A stretch of 64,000 bases of DNA from Thermodesulfovibrionia bacterium (GCA_030646035.1 JAUSMY010000056.1:255481-319480), one strand, 5' to 3'. Counted from the stretch's first letter, positions 1 to 9,169 are shown. The notes: generated from the letters alone by a model not told the origin. Translations and numbers: made by a program.

Positions 1-511
1 GAACATGAATTTTATATCTTAGACTTCCCTCAACTGAAGCCTTGGTAGCGAGGTTTGCCATATTCTCAAATGCATGGATAAACTCCGGCCTGCAGTCAGG
101 ATATCCGCTGTAATCAACAGCATTGGCGCCTATAAAGATATCTTCGGAACCTATAACTTCAGCCCAGGCAAGCGCCAATGATAGAAATATGGTATTCCTT
201 GCCGGAACGTAAGTAACAGGGATTTGGGATTGTGCCTGCTCTTGGCTGTTAACTGCTTTCGGCACTTCCATATCTGAGGTGAGAGCTGACCCGCCTATCT
301 GTCTCAGGTCAATATCAAGGACAAGATGTTTTCTGACATCAAGCCTCTCTGCGCATAGACGGGCCATGCTAAGCTCAATACTGTGCCTCTGGCCATAGTT
401 AAATGTTATGGCATAAAGGTCAAACCCAAGAGCCTTTGCGATATACAAGGTTGTCGTGGAATCAATGCCGCCGCTTAAAAGAACCACAGCCGGTTTTCTT
501 TTGCCAGTCAT
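1..511 (-). CDS. queC: 7-cyano-7-deazaguanine synthase QueC (partial, C-terminus outside window)
   Basis: QueC makes preQ0 from 7-carboxy-7-deazaguanine, ATP and ammonia in queuosine tRNA modification. The minus-strand reading frame opens at 511 and runs off the window at base 1, giving about 170 of the usual 220-230 residues. The N-terminus carries the PP-loop ATP-pyrophosphatase motif SGGIDSTT at residues 13-20, followed by FNYGQRH and [17 protein letters not shown], all typical of QueC. The zinc-binding cysteines near the C-terminus are not in the window. The start codon overlaps the plsY stop codon (ATGA), so it is probably translated from the kds-pgsA-plsY transcript. Confidence 0.93.
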   Translation of the reverse strand, partial: MTGKRKPAVVLLSGGIDSTTTLYIAKALGFDLYAITFNYGQRHSIELSMARLCAERLDVRKHLVLDIDLRQIGGSALTSDMEVPKAVNSQEQAQSQIPVTYVPARNTIFLSLALAWAEVIGSEDIFIGANAVDYSGYPDCRPEFIHAFENMANLATKASVEGSLRYKIHV

Positions 512-1128
512 CCCTTACTGCCGCCTATTTTAGTCTCTGCGCCATTGCAAAGCCTCTTTATATTTGAAGCATGTTTTAAGACAATCATCATAGCAAGTAT
601 TAAACCAAAAGAAACTTTAATAAATGAAGCGCCTGACAGTGCAAGTATTATCGGCATTACAGAATATGCAGTTATGGCAGAGAGAGAGGAGTATCTGGCA
701 ATGGCAGCGGTCACCAGCCATATAATGACCATAACTGCCAGGGTTATCGGACTGTAAAAAAGCATAACCCCAAGTCCTGTTGCAACGCCCTTCCCTCCCT
801 TAAAGGAAAGAAAGACCGGAAAGAGATGTCCGGCCACAACTGCCAGAGCCGCCATCCCGCCCCATAGATCAAAAGAAGAAGAACCACGTTCGCCAAGTAT
901 AAGATACAGTAAAAAGAAAGGCGCCGCCCCCTTAAGAATGTCACATACAAGCGTAAGAAGCGCGGGTAGTTTGCCAACGCCCCTCAAGACATTGGTCGCC
1001 CCTATATTGCCGCTTCCAGTGCTCCTTATATCTATGCCTTTTGCCTTGCTTATGATAACGCCGAAAGGAATGGAGCCGATAAGGTAAGAGAGCGGGATAA
1101 GAAGGTAAAGATAAATTCTGAGACTCAT
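508..1128 (-). CDS. plsY: Glycerol-3-phosphate acyltransferase PlsY
   Basis: Integral membrane enzyme that transfers an acyl group from acyl-phosphate to glycerol 3-phosphate, the first step of phospholipid synthesis. The 206-residue length is normal for the family. The diagnostic cytoplasmic motifs are visible: [11 protein letters not shown] near residues 38-48, [19 protein letters not shown] near 101-119, and KHASNIKRL near the C-terminus. Several hydrophobic segments match the multi-pass topology. Start and stop codons overlap those of pgsA and queC, so the three genes look translationally coupled. Confidence 0.96.
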   Translation of the reverse strand: MSLRIYLYLLIPLSYLIGSIPFGVIISKAKGIDIRSTGSGNIGATNVLRGVGKLPALLTLVCDILKGAAPFFLLYLILGERGSSSFDLWGGMAALAVVAGHLFPVFLSFKGGKGVATGLGVMLFYSPITLAVMVIIWLVTAAIARYSSLSAITAYSVMPIILALSGASFIKVSFGLILAMMIVLKHASNIKRLCNGAETKIGGSKG

Positions 1129-1694
1129 TACAGCTTCTTCCAGAATGCCTTAAAATATTGTACTCCGGACACCAGGCCTATTATCATTGCTGCCCAAAGG
1201 AGCGTGATACCGACGCTGTATTCAACAAGGAACTCGAGCGGACCGAAAAAATCATAGCTGATCAATGACCTGTCAAGCAGCAGTATTATTATCGAAGCTA
1301 TCTGCGCGCCGACCTTTATCTTTCCCCCAAGTTCGGCAGGTATCACCAGGTCTTTTGTCAATGCAACCACCCTCAGTCCGGTCACGAGAAATTCCCTGGC
1401 AATGATGACTATGGCTATCCACGCCGGCACAAGCGCCATGTCCACAAGAACGATAAGAGCGGATATGACGAGAAGTTTATCTGCTATCGGGTCAAGCAGT
1501 ATCCCGAGCTTGGTCACCTGCTTTGACCTTCTCGCAATATATCCGTCAAAGAAATCTGTAATAGCGGCAAGCGAAAATATAATGGCGCCCATAAAAGGAT
1601 TCTTCGCCGCAACAAAGACAAAGACCGGGATCACAAATATTCTGCTTAATGTGATGAGAGTGGGTATGTTAATCAATGGACTCGCCTGAGACAT
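1128..1694 (-). CDS. pgsA: CDP-diacylglycerol--glycerol-3-phosphate 3-phosphatidyltransferase
   Basis: Makes phosphatidylglycerol phosphate from CDP-diacylglycerol and glycerol 3-phosphate at the inner membrane. The 188-residue protein carries the CDP-alcohol phosphatidyltransferase signature: D47, D50, G51, A54, R55, G64, D68 and D72, in DFFDGYIARR and LGILLDPIADK. The chosen ATG lies 26 bp inside kdsC; there is no later Met before the conserved TLSRI segment, so this overlap is probably real. A second CDP-alcohol phosphatidyltransferase gene lies at 19400-19948. Confidence 0.93.
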   Translation of the reverse strand: MSQASPLINIPTLITLSRIFVIPVFVFVAAKNPFMGAIIFSLAAITDFFDGYIARRSKQVTKLGILLDPIADKLLVISALIVLVDMALVPAWIAIVIIAREFLVTGLRVVALTKDLVIPAELGGKIKVGAQIASIIILLLDRSLISYDFFGPLEFLVEYSVGITLLWAAMIIGLVSGVQYFKAFWKKL

Positions 1695-2202
1695 CTTTCC
1701 AGAGGCCCGAAGACTTCAATATTAAGTTGATAAATTCTCTTACAGCGCCTCTCCCGCCGTTTCTGCCTGATATGAAGCCTGCAATCTTTTTGACATCATC
1801 CTCAGCATCTGCCGGCGCAGCGGTCATGCCTGCCCTTTTGAAAAGTTCGATATCAACCGTATCGTCACCCATAAAAGCAACATTCTCGTCGTTGAGACCA
1901 TATTTCTTGAGAAGCCCGTCATAGACATCCGACTTCTTATATACTCCCTGATGTACATCAGTAATGCCGAGCTCCAGCGCCCTTCTTTCCACAACCTTTG
2001 ACCTTCTTCCTGTAATGATAGCTGTCTTAATGCCGGCCTTATCCAGCATTCTTATCCCATGGCCGTCCCTGACGTGAAATATCTTGTATTCATTCCCGTT
2101 ATTATCAAGCATTATGCTGCCGTCAGTCATAACACCGTCAACATCCAGTATCAGCAGTTTTATATTCTTTGCTTTTTCAGCGGTATTATTCATATCTTTC
2201 AT
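1669..2202 (-). CDS. kdsC: 3-deoxy-D-manno-octulosonate 8-phosphate phosphatase KdsC
   Basis: HAD-family phosphatase that dephosphorylates Kdo 8-phosphate to Kdo for lipopolysaccharide. The 177-residue length is typical of this capless class. The nucleophile motif LDVDGVMTDG (D20, D22) and the late motif FMGDDTVDIELF are present. It sits 3 bp after kdsD in the same transcript, so kdsA, kdsD and kdsC form three consecutive steps. A second in-frame ATG three codons downstream is an alternative start. Confidence 0.94.
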   Translation of the reverse strand: MKDMNNTAEKAKNIKLLILDVDGVMTDGSIMLDNNGNEYKIFHVRDGHGIRMLDKAGIKTAIITGRRSKVVERRALELGITDVHQGVYKKSDVYDGLLKKYGLNDENVAFMGDDTVDIELFKRAGMTAAPADAEDDVKKIAGFISGRNGGRGAVREFINLILKSSGLWKDVSGESID

Positions 2203-2205
2203 TTT

Positions 2206-3174
2206 TTAAACTATCCCAGCCTTAAGCAGGTCATGCAGATGTATTATCCCCTCAGCCTTCCGTGACTGATCCAGAACGACAAGAGATGTAATTGAGTTCT
2301 TCTCCATTATAGAAACAGCCTTTGTAGCAAGGGCGTCGCGCATTATTGTCTTGGGACTAACTGACATGACATCACCGGCCTTGAGATTGATAAAACCCTC
2401 ACCCCATTTTTCAAGACCTCTCCTGAGGTCCCCGTCAGAGATCACGCCTTTGAACATTCCCTCCGCATCAGCAACCGTTGTTATGCCGAGGCGCTTGGAT
2501 GAGATCTCTAGTATGGCAACCTTCATGTTCGTATCAAGGCCGACAACAGGCACATCGCTTCCTTTGTGCATAAGGTCTTCGACAGTTGTCAGCAGCCTCC
2601 TGCCGATATTGCCTCCTGGATGGCAGAATGCGAAGTCCTCCTCAGTAAAGCCCTTCCTGCTTAATACGGTCACGGCCAGAACATCGCCCATCGCAAGCGT
2701 GGCTGTGGTTGAGGCGGTCGGAGCAAGCCCCATTGGACATGCTTCTTCCTTAACTGATATATCAAGCACGACATCAGATTTCCTGGCGAGTGTCGATCCG
2801 GAATTCCCAGTCATCGCGATAATCTTTACGTCAAGCCTCTTAAGCACAGGAAGGATATTAATTATCTCGTCAGTTTCGCCGCTGTTTGATATTGCAATGA
2901 CAACATCATCTTTTGTCACCATGCCGATATCGCCGTGGCTTCCTTCTGCAGGATTAAGATAGAATGCGGAGGTTCCTGTTGATGAAAGTGTCGCGGCTAT
3001 CTTCTTGCCGATAAGCCCTGACTTTCCCATCCCGGTGACCACGACCTTCCCCTTGCATTGATACAGGATATCAATAGCCTCTATGATCGTTTCATTGACC
3101 CTTTCGATCATAGCCTCGATGGCATCCGCCTCGATCCTTAAAACCTTTTTTGCCTGTTCAATATACTTATCCAT
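2206..3174 (-). CDS. kdsD: Arabinose-5-phosphate isomerase (SIS-CBS-CBS)
   Basis: Converts ribulose 5-phosphate to arabinose 5-phosphate, the first committed step of Kdo synthesis. The 322 residues show an N-terminal SIS domain (GMGKSGLIGKKIAATLSSTG near 48-67; SNSGETDE) and two C-terminal CBS domains from about residue 205 onward, the full KdsD architecture. The short GutQ-like or CBS-less forms are excluded by this layout. It lies 8 bp downstream of kdsA. Confidence 0.95.
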   Translation of the reverse strand: MDKYIEQAKKVLRIEADAIEAMIERVNETIIEAIDILYQCKGKVVVTGMGKSGLIGKKIAATLSSTGTSAFYLNPAEGSHGDIGMVTKDDVVIAISNSGETDEIINILPVLKRLDVKIIAMTGNSGSTLARKSDVVLDISVKEEACPMGLAPTASTTATLAMGDVLAVTVLSRKGFTEEDFAFCHPGGNIGRRLLTTVEDLMHKGSDVPVVGLDTNMKVAILEISSKRLGITTVADAEGMFKGVISDGDLRRGLEKWGEGFINLKAGDVMSVSPKTIMRDALATKAVSIMEKNSITSLVVLDQSRKAEGIIHLHDLLKAGIV

Positions 3175-3182
3175 GACTTTAC

Positions 3183-4010
3183 TTACATCTTCCTTATCAG
3201 TTCGTTGATCTGAACCAGCTGCTGCAGTAATTCCGGCAGTGAATCCAGCGCCACCATATTCGGCCCGTCACATAGAGCCTTTTCAGGGCATTCATGTACC
3301 TCTAAGAAGACAGCATCACACCCTGCTGCAACCGCAGCTCTCGTAAGCGGCTCTATGAACTGTCTCTCGCCTCCTGATGAACTCCCCATCCCACCCGGAA
3401 GCTGAACGCTGTGAGTGGCATCATAAACTACCGGATAACCAAACCCCTGCATTATCGGTATGGAGCGCATGTCAACAACGAGATTATTGTATCCAAAAGA
3501 AACGCCGCGCTCTGTGATCAGAATATTTTCATTTCCGGTTGAGAGAGCTTTATTTATTATGTTCTTTACATCACCCGGCGCAAGAAACTGTCCTTTCTTT
3601 ACATTAACAGGCTTGCCGGTCTTGGAAGCCTCAACTATAAGGTCGGTCTGCCTGCATAAAAATGCCGGTATCTGAAGGCAGTCCAACACTTCAGAAGCCT
3701 TCTTCGCCTCTTCAACAGAATGGACATCAGAGATTATAGAAAGCCCTGTCTCTTGCCTGACCTTATCTAAAATAGCTAACCCGTCATCAATGCCGGGGCC
3801 TCTGTATGAAGTAACAGATGTCCTGTTTGCCTTATCATATGAACTTTTGAAAATGATCGGGATATTCAGCCGCTGAGACATCTCAGCAAGCCTTAGAGCA
3901 GCCTTAAGAGTAGACGCTTCTGACTCGATAACACAGGGGCCTGCAATAAATACAAGAGGGTTATCTCCTCCGATAGATACATTTCCTATCTTTACTTCAT
4001 TGGTCTTCAT
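3183..4010 (-). CDS. kdsA: 3-deoxy-8-phosphooctulonate synthase KdsA
   Basis: Condenses phosphoenolpyruvate with arabinose 5-phosphate to Kdo 8-phosphate. The 275-residue protein has the family hallmarks FIAGPCVIES, FKSSYDKANRTS, GVSFGYNNLVVDMRS and YDATHSVQLPGG. A cysteine in the GPCVIES motif agrees with a metal-dependent KdsA, but the metal class cannot be fixed by eye. First gene of the minus-strand operon kdsA-kdsD-kdsC-pgsA-plsY-queC. No strong Shine-Dalgarno sequence is seen before the ATG. Confidence 0.95.
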   Translation of the reverse strand: MKTNEVKIGNVSIGGDNPLVFIAGPCVIESEASTLKAALRLAEMSQRLNIPIIFKSSYDKANRTSVTSYRGPGIDDGLAILDKVRQETGLSIISDVHSVEEAKKASEVLDCLQIPAFLCRQTDLIVEASKTGKPVNVKKGQFLAPGDVKNIINKALSTGNENILITERGVSFGYNNLVVDMRSIPIMQGFGYPVVYDATHSVQLPGGMGSSSGGERQFIEPLTRAAVAAGCDAVFLEVHECPEKALCDGPNMVALDSLPELLQQLVQINELIRKM

Positions 4011-4036
4011 TATTTAATTACCTGAAAAAATTATAT

Positions 4037-4057
4037 GGCCAGGCAAAAAGCCTGACC
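4037..4057 (-). terminator. Possible weak terminator between lpd and kdsA
   Basis: An 8-bp inverted repeat (one G-T pair) with a 5-nt loop lies between the lpd stop codon and the kdsA start. Read on the minus strand it is followed a few bases later by a run of six T. The gap before the T run makes it weak, but it would separate gcvH-lpd from the kds operon. Confidence 0.4.
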
Positions 4058-4126
4058 ATGATTATAAATTCAATATGTTATCTGATAAGACATGATGTAT
4101 TTTATTCACTAATGCTTAAAGCCTGT

Positions 4127-5512
4127 CTACTTTTTTGGTGAATGAATCGCCCTGTCATGGACATCTTCAGCACACTCCATAATACCTTCGGCAAGTGTCG
4201 GGTGGGCATGTATTGTATCTGCAATATCCTTTGCGGTCAGTCCATTTTGCATAGCAAGAGCAACTTCATGTATCAGGTCGGAAGCATGCGCACCTATTAT
4301 GTGCGCGCCAATTATTCTGTCAGTCACTTCTTCGGTTATCATCTTAAAGAGGCCTGATATCTCCCCCATGGCATGCGCCTTGCCAAGCGCCCTGAACTGA
4401 AATCTTCCGACCTTGTATTTAATCCCCATTGCAGCGACCTGCTTCTCCCTCAGTCCTACTGATCCTATCTCCGGGCTTGTAAATATCGCAGCAGGAATAA
4501 CATCATAATTAACTTTGCTGTTTCCGCCCATGGCATTCTCAGCAGCGACCATACCTTCTTTTGATGCGAGGTGCGCAAGCATTATCCCTCCGGTAACATC
4601 ACCTATGGCATAGATACCTTCAACATTGGTCTGCAGGCTGCTGTCTACGATTATCTCTCCGCGTTTGCCCTGTTTGACGCCAACATCTTCAAGTCCGATA
4701 TTCGCGCTGTTAACAGCCCTTCCGATTGATACGAGCACCTTCTCAGCCTCGACAGTCTTTCCATTTGTGAGTGTAGCGGTTATGCCGTCAGCCTTTACGT
4801 CAACCTTATCAACGCCTGTATTGGTCAGGAGCTTGATCTTGTTCTTCTTAAGCTCTCTCTCGAGTATCTGCGATATCTCTTCATCTTCTGTTGAGACGGC
4901 GTTCGGCATCATCTCGACCATAGTCACTTCAGAACCAAACTCATTGTATATGAATGCAAACTCGCACCCTATGACGCCCGCCCCTACGATGAGGAGGCTT
5001 TTAGGAATGGAATCCGGATTGATTGCGTGGTCGCTTGAGAGTATCCTTTTCCCGTCAAATGGGAATACCGGTATCTGCGCAGGTCTTGAACCTGTAGCGA
5101 TAATTATCTTGTCAGTATCAATATCTGAAACAGAGCCGTCCTTCAGTGTGACCTTCAGCTTTTTCGGGGAAGCGATAACGCCCCTGCCCTCAATCAGGCT
5201 GACTCCCCATGACTTGAAGAGCCCGCGTATGCCCTTGACCTGAGTGCCTACAACCTTGTTCTTTCTCTCAACTATCTTCGCTATATTAGGAGAGATAGAG
5301 CCTTCAAAATCCAGCCCGTAATCCTTTGCGTTTCTCGCCTTGTGCAGAACCTCAGCGGACGCGATAAGTGTCTTTGTAGGAATACATCCCCAGTTAAGGC
5401 AAGTGCCGCCTACCTCACCGTCTTCAATTACCGTTACCTCAGCTCCCAGTTGTGCTGCCCTTAATGCTGCTACATACCCGCCAGGGCCCGCGCCCAGAAT
5501 TGTTATCTTCAT
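4127..5512 (-). CDS. lpdA: Dihydrolipoyl dehydrogenase
   Basis: FAD enzyme that reoxidises the dihydrolipoyl group of GcvH or of 2-oxoacid dehydrogenase complexes with NAD+. The 461 residues begin with the FAD-binding GAGPGGYVAALRAAQLG motif and carry the redox disulfide in GGTCLNWGCIPTK (C38, C43). The second nucleotide-binding motif is LLIVGAGVIGCEFA. The C-terminal catalytic His-Glu pair is visible as HAHPTLAEG (H437, E442). Its ATG shares a base with the gcvH stop codon (TAATG), which makes GcvH its most likely partner. Confidence 0.95.
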   Translation of the reverse strand: MKITILGAGPGGYVAALRAAQLGAEVTVIEDGEVGGTCLNWGCIPTKTLIASAEVLHKARNAKDYGLDFEGSISPNIAKIVERKNKVVGTQVKGIRGLFKSWGVSLIEGRGVIASPKKLKVTLKDGSVSDIDTDKIIIATGSRPAQIPVFPFDGKRILSSDHAINPDSIPKSLLIVGAGVIGCEFAFIYNEFGSEVTMVEMMPNAVSTEDEEISQILERELKKNKIKLLTNTGVDKVDVKADGITATLTNGKTVEAEKVLVSIGRAVNSANIGLEDVGVKQGKRGEIIVDSSLQTNVEGIYAIGDVTGGIMLAHLASKEGMVAAENAMGGNSKVNYDVIPAAIFTSPEIGSVGLREKQVAAMGIKYKVGRFQFRALGKAHAMGEISGLFKMITEEVTDRIIGAHIIGAHASDLIHEVALAMQNGLTAKDIADTIHAHPTLAEGIMECAEDVHDRAIHSPKK

Positions 5513-5904
5513 TATTTAAGCTTCACCTCTTCCTCAAGATATTTCTCATACGCCTCCAGATCCATAAGGCCGTTAAGCTGGCCCTCGTCCTCAATATCAA
5601 GTACAGCTATCCAGCCCTTGCCATACGGGTCCTCATTGATGATCTCCGGAGAATCAGAAAGGTCCTCGTTTATCTTCACGATTGTACCTGTTACGGGGCT
5701 GATCACAGAAGAGGTAGCCTTGGTAGACTCGATCTGAGTGAGCTCTGTCCCTGCATCTACTTCCCCATCTAATTCAGGAGCATCTATATAGACAATGTCA
5801 CCAAGTGATTCCTGTGCATAGTCAGTGATGCCGACCGTAGCCTTCTTGTCTTCGACCCTTACCCAGGTGTGTTCTTTGTGATATTTGACGTCTTCGGGAT
5901 TCAT
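5512..5904 (-). CDS. gcvH: Glycine cleavage system H protein
   Basis: Lipoyl carrier protein of the glycine cleavage/synthase system. The 130 residues contain the lipoylation loop IESTKATSSVISPVTG with modified K62 and the usual start region (KYHKEHTWVR). A strong Shine-Dalgarno sequence AAGGAGGA precedes the ATG. It is co-transcribed with lpdA, but no gcvT or gcvP is in this window, so they must lie elsewhere or GcvH serves another lipoyl role. Confidence 0.94.
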   Translation of the reverse strand: MNPEDVKYHKEHTWVRVEDKKATVGITDYAQESLGDIVYIDAPELDGEVDAGTELTQIESTKATSSVISPVTGTIVKINEDLSDSPEIINEDPYGKGWIAVLDIEDEGQLNGLMDLEAYEKYLEEEVKLK

Positions 5905-5972
5905 AATGTTCCTCCTTATTTAGTTGTTTATTTAATATTAAATGTAACTATATAAAAACGAATATGAGAGAA

Positions 5973-6002
5973 ATTCTAATCATTGGAGATTTTATTTGTC
6001 AA
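5973..6002 (-). promoter_or_regulatory. Sigma-70-type promoter for gcvH-lpdA
   Basis: On the minus strand a perfect TTGACA (6002-5997) is followed after 18 bp by TAGAAT (5978-5973), about 70 bp before the gcvH ATG. The 18-bp spacing is the same as in the promoters proposed for fhs and the FolD-like gene. Confidence 0.6.
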
Positions 6003-6012
6003 GAAAGAAAGG

Positions 6013-6549
6013 CTACTTGATAAACTCTTCCAGGAGCTTTTTTGACTCAGGGTCAGTCCAGCTTCGAAAACCCGAGAACTTGTTTTTTATTATACCGTTG
6101 CGGTCAATAAGAAAATTGGTCGGCAAGCCATAAACACTATAAGCATCTGTTACAATGCTGTCCTCATCTGAAAGGACCATGTAACTGGCAGGATTGTTTT
6201 TAATATACTGCTTTACCTTTTCAATAGATCTGTCATTCGCTACCGAGATTATTACCAACCCTTTCCCGTTATACTCTTTATACAGTTCATTCAGCTCAGC
6301 CCTCTCCTTCCTGCAGTAAGGGCACCAGGTAGCCCAGATGTTCAGAAGGACAGGCTTGCCTTTGAAAGAAGAGAGTGTGACATCATTGCCCTTAAGGTCC
6401 TTTATTGTGAAATCAGCGGCCTGTGATCCGATTACCCTGTCTCCCTTCCATGGAATAAGATCCTCGGCATTTACAGATTCATAAACTACAATGAGCCCCA
6501 AAGCAGCGACCAGTATTAATGTGAATAAGGATATCTTCAAATTCTTCAT
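6013..6549 (-). CDS. TlpA/ResA-like thioredoxin-fold protein, membrane-anchored
   Basis: Periplasmic thiol-disulfide oxidoreductase of the TlpA/ResA/CcmG type. The 178-residue protein opens with a hydrophobic segment (about residues 8-24) that acts as signal anchor. An AhpC/TSA-Redoxin fold follows, with WATWCPYCRKE (C76, C79) and the cis-proline segment GLPTNFLID. Such proteins often reduce apocytochrome c or keep periplasmic cysteines reduced. That would suit the two CxxCH-containing signalling proteins in this window, but the link is inferred. Shine-Dalgarno AGGAGA is well placed. Confidence 0.85.
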   Translation of the reverse strand: MKNLKISLFTLILVAALGLIVVYESVNAEDLIPWKGDRVIGSQAADFTIKDLKGNDVTLSSFKGKPVLLNIWATWCPYCRKERAELNELYKEYNGKGLVIISVANDRSIEKVKQYIKNNPASYMVLSDEDSIVTDAYSVYGLPTNFLIDRNGIIKNKFSGFRSWTDPESKKLLEEFIK

Positions 6550-6640
6550 TTATATCTCCTGTAATAATTTTACCTTATTGTACATATTTGTTATGTATTT
6601 GGCTAACAAAAAATAATTTACTGCAAAAGCTGCAGCCTCA

Positions 6641-7297
6641 CTAAAGAGAGGTCAGGCCCTCACGGACAGCATACTTGGTAAGACCGGCTATGCTGTGGAT
6701 CTTCAATTTATTCATCAACTGCTGGCGGTGGGTTTCGACAGTCTTTATGCTGATACCCAGAAGTCCTGCTATCTCTTTAGTGGTATTGCCCTCGGCGATA
6801 AGCTGCAAAACCTCCCTTTCCCTGTTTGTAAGGGAAGAGAAAGCGGAAATATTCTTAAACGGCACATCGTTAATGTACTCGGTAAGGATCGTATCTGTTA
6901 TCTTTGGACTCAGGTACATCGCATCATCAAGTACCGACCGCATGGCAGATATCAATTCATCAAATGCGCAATCCTTCAGCACATATCCTGACGCGCCTGC
7001 CTTTAACATCTCAACAATATAATGCCTGTCAGAGTGCATTGATAAAGCGATTATCTTTATGCCTGGAATGCTGGAAATTATCTGGCGGGTCGCTTCGATG
7101 CCGTTCATATCTGGCATAGAAGCATCCATAACAATAAGGTCAGGAGATAGTTCCTGTGCCATCTTGACTGCGGTTCTCCCGTCACCCGCCTCAGCCACGA
7201 TCTGAAAATCAGCCTGTTTTTCAAGCAGCGTACGGAGGCCGTCACGCATTATTTTATGGTCATCCGCAATGAGAATTTTTATATTCGTATCAGTCAT
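6641..7297 (-). CDS. NarL/FixJ-family response regulator
   Basis: DNA-binding response regulator of 218 residues. The receiver domain starts IKILIADDHKIMRDGL; the phospho-acceptor Asp is in PDLIVMDASMPDMNG. The C-terminal LuxR-type helix-turn-helix is LTNREREVLQLIAEGNTTKEIAGLLGIS in two halves, ending with VETHRQQLMNKL. I use the ATG at 7297, 7 bp after the histidine kinase stop. A TTG ten codons upstream would overlap the kinase and add an atypical N-terminus. It is the partner of the adjoining kinase. Confidence 0.9.
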   Translation of the reverse strand: MTDTNIKILIADDHKIMRDGLRTLLEKQADFQIVAEAGDGRTAVKMAQELSPDLIVMDASMPDMNGIEATRQIISSIPGIKIIALSMHSDRHYIVEMLKAGASGYVLKDCAFDELISAMRSVLDDAMYLSPKITDTILTEYINDVPFKNISAFSSLTNREREVLQLIAEGNTTKEIAGLLGISIKTVETHRQQLMNKLKIHSIAGLTKYAVREGLTSL

Positions 7298-7304
7298 AGC
7301 TATC

Positions 7305-8741
7305 TTAATAATGCTCAAGGGGAACAATTATTTCAATCTTTGTCCCTCTTGATTTTTCAGATTCTATATTAAATGTCCCTTTAAAATAAGCAATTCTTTC
7401 CTGTATGTTAAATATTCCGAATCCACTCTCGTTTTCCAGGTAATCATTAATTGATTTGGCGTCAAATCCGATGCCGTCATCTTCAATTGTAACACAGAGG
7501 TCTTGGTGAGCTTTCTTTATTCTGATGACTGCTTTTTCGGCAAGAGCGTGTTTAACAATATTATGCAGAAGTTCCCTGACAGTTTTAAATAGGACTATGC
7601 TTTTTTCTCCGCTGATATCATGAATCTCCCCTTCTGACACTACCTCTGTAATAAGGCCGTACTTTTTCCTGAACTGCTCCGCAAGCCATTCAACTGCAGG
7701 AACGAATCCCAATTGATGAAGGATGGGCGGGCTCAATTCAAACGTAAGCGATCTTGTATATGCTATTGACTCATCGATCAGTTCAAGGACATCATCAATA
7801 GCTTCTGATGAAGGCATCGAGGCCTCTTTAATCGTTTTTAACCTTAGCTTGGAAATGGCTAAATTCTGGCCGATATGGTCATGCAAGTCCTCGGCAATGC
7901 GCCTTCTCTCGTCTTCTTCCAATTTTGATACTTTAAATATCATCTTCCGAAGACGATTAGCGGATACCTCAAGTTTACTCCTCACCTCCCAGTTAAATAT
8001 CTTAAGGATACCGGCTATTGCCCAGGCAGCAGTCAGGGCGCAAACGGCACGAAAGAACTGAACCGGAAAATAAAACATTTCAAGGAATGATTCCGTGTTA
8101 AGCCAGTTTGATGGAGCAAAATCGGCTTTGGGCACAACCAGTCCGCCCAGAAAGCAGTATAAATAAAAAGCGATGCTGCACGTTAAAAAATACTTTTTAA
8201 CCCTTATGGGCCTGAAGATGGCCTCGTTGTTCCTGTAGTATAAAGAAAGCCCGAGTCCTATCAATAAACTTCCGATAAAACCGAAGAGATATCTTGTCCA
8301 TATGCTGGCTATCATCCAAAAGTCATAAGTGAATACGCTTTTATACAGGATAAACGCTGCAATAAGAGGAGTGCACCACCAACCGAGAAACTTAGCTGCC
8401 CGTTTCTGCCACATGGAAGAACCAGGGGAAACCATGCGAATAAGATTCCTTCCGAATTCAAATAGGAAGATATAAGAGATTACAAGGATGTACCATCGGA
8501 CAAAATCAAGAAAAGGGTGCCTGCCTCTTATCAATGACCACATGTCAAGGTGCTCGTTCAATCCGTGGGTCAACCCAAAGGCCGCAAGGAGCCAGAAAAA
8601 GTCAGCAACCCTGAACTCGCTCCCTTTCTTGGGCTGGACAAGGATGGCGATACCCATGATGAAGAAGCCGAACCCGGAAAAGAAGAAGATAATATCTAAA
8701 TTATTCTCTGACCACGCCTTAATAAAATCCAAAAAATACAT
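7305..8741 (-). CDS. Membrane sensor histidine kinase (HisKA_3, NarX/DegS type)
   Basis: Sensor kinase of 478 residues. About seven hydrophobic segments fill residues 15-245, with no obvious periplasmic domain, so it probably senses within the membrane. The HisKA_3 dimerisation box is DERRRIAEDLHDHIGQNL with phospho-His near residue 286. The ATPase domain shows the N-box region (LHNIVKHALAEKA), DDGIGFD and GFGIFNIQERI. It lies immediately upstream of its NarL-type regulator. The stimulus is unknown. Confidence 0.9.
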   Translation of the reverse strand: MYFLDFIKAWSENNLDIIFFFSGFGFFIMGIAILVQPKKGSEFRVADFFWLLAAFGLTHGLNEHLDMWSLIRGRHPFLDFVRWYILVISYIFLFEFGRNLIRMVSPGSSMWQKRAAKFLGWWCTPLIAAFILYKSVFTYDFWMIASIWTRYLFGFIGSLLIGLGLSLYYRNNEAIFRPIRVKKYFLTCSIAFYLYCFLGGLVVPKADFAPSNWLNTESFLEMFYFPVQFFRAVCALTAAWAIAGILKIFNWEVRSKLEVSANRLRKMIFKVSKLEEDERRRIAEDLHDHIGQNLAISKLRLKTIKEASMPSSEAIDDVLELIDESIAYTRSLTFELSPPILHQLGFVPAVEWLAEQFRKKYGLITEVVSEGEIHDISGEKSIVLFKTVRELLHNIVKHALAEKAVIRIKKAHQDLCVTIEDDGIGFDAKSINDYLENESGFGIFNIQERIAYFKGTFNIESEKSRGTKIEIIVPLEHY

Positions 8742-8816
8742 TAATGCCTCAATGTCCTGGACAATTCAAGTTTAATATATTAATCGAGAGAAAATAATAC
8801 GATGAAACTTCAAAAA

Positions 8817-8903
8817 TGGTGCCGGTGGGGAGAATCGAACTCCCACCTGGTCGCCCAGACCGGATTTTGAGTCCGGCGCGTCTACCAATTACACCACACC
8901 GGC
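8817..8903 (-). tRNA. tRNA-Leu (anticodon CAA)
   Basis: The minus strand folds as a class II tRNA: 7-bp acceptor stem GCCGGTG/CACCGGC, anticodon loop CTCAAAA closed by CCGGA/TCCGG, a long variable arm (CTGG/CCAG) and T-stem GGGAG/CTCCC with TTCGATT. The anticodon CAA reads UUG leucine codons. The 3' CCA is encoded (8819-8817). Confidence 0.97.
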
Positions 8904-8909
8904 GATATT

Positions 8910-9104
8910 TTATTTCTGATACATCTTTATGAAGTTCTCAATAGAACGGTCATATGTCCGTTCAAACTCGGCATTGAAAAAACATGCCGGAAGCTGGCTC
9001 TTCTTTCTATGATAATGAAGACAGTCGCAGCACTTGAGCTTACGCTCGCACGATGCATAGGTGCAATTACATAAATCCCTGTGCTCTTCCATCTTACATT
9101 TCAT
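8910..9104 (-). CDS. Small cysteine-rich DUF6485-type protein
   Basis: A 64-residue protein with eight cysteines, mostly in pairs: CNCTYASCERKLKCCDCLHYH, then LPACFF. This pattern matches the DUF6485 family of small, probably metal-binding proteins common in anaerobes. No function is established. It lies between the tRNA and the divergently transcribed rlmN. Confidence 0.75.
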   Translation of the reverse strand: MKCKMEEHRDLCNCTYASCERKLKCCDCLHYHRKKSQLPACFFNAEFERTYDRSIENFIKMYQK

Positions 9105-9169
9105 ATCTCTTCTCCAAAATAATAGATAGAATAATATATTATATCAAAATAAAAATTTCCGGATTTATT

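Noticed and set aside
9053-9169. 39-codon upstream extension of rlmN
   Set aside because: Overlaps the divergent DUF6485 gene, and the family N-terminus matches the ATG at 9170.
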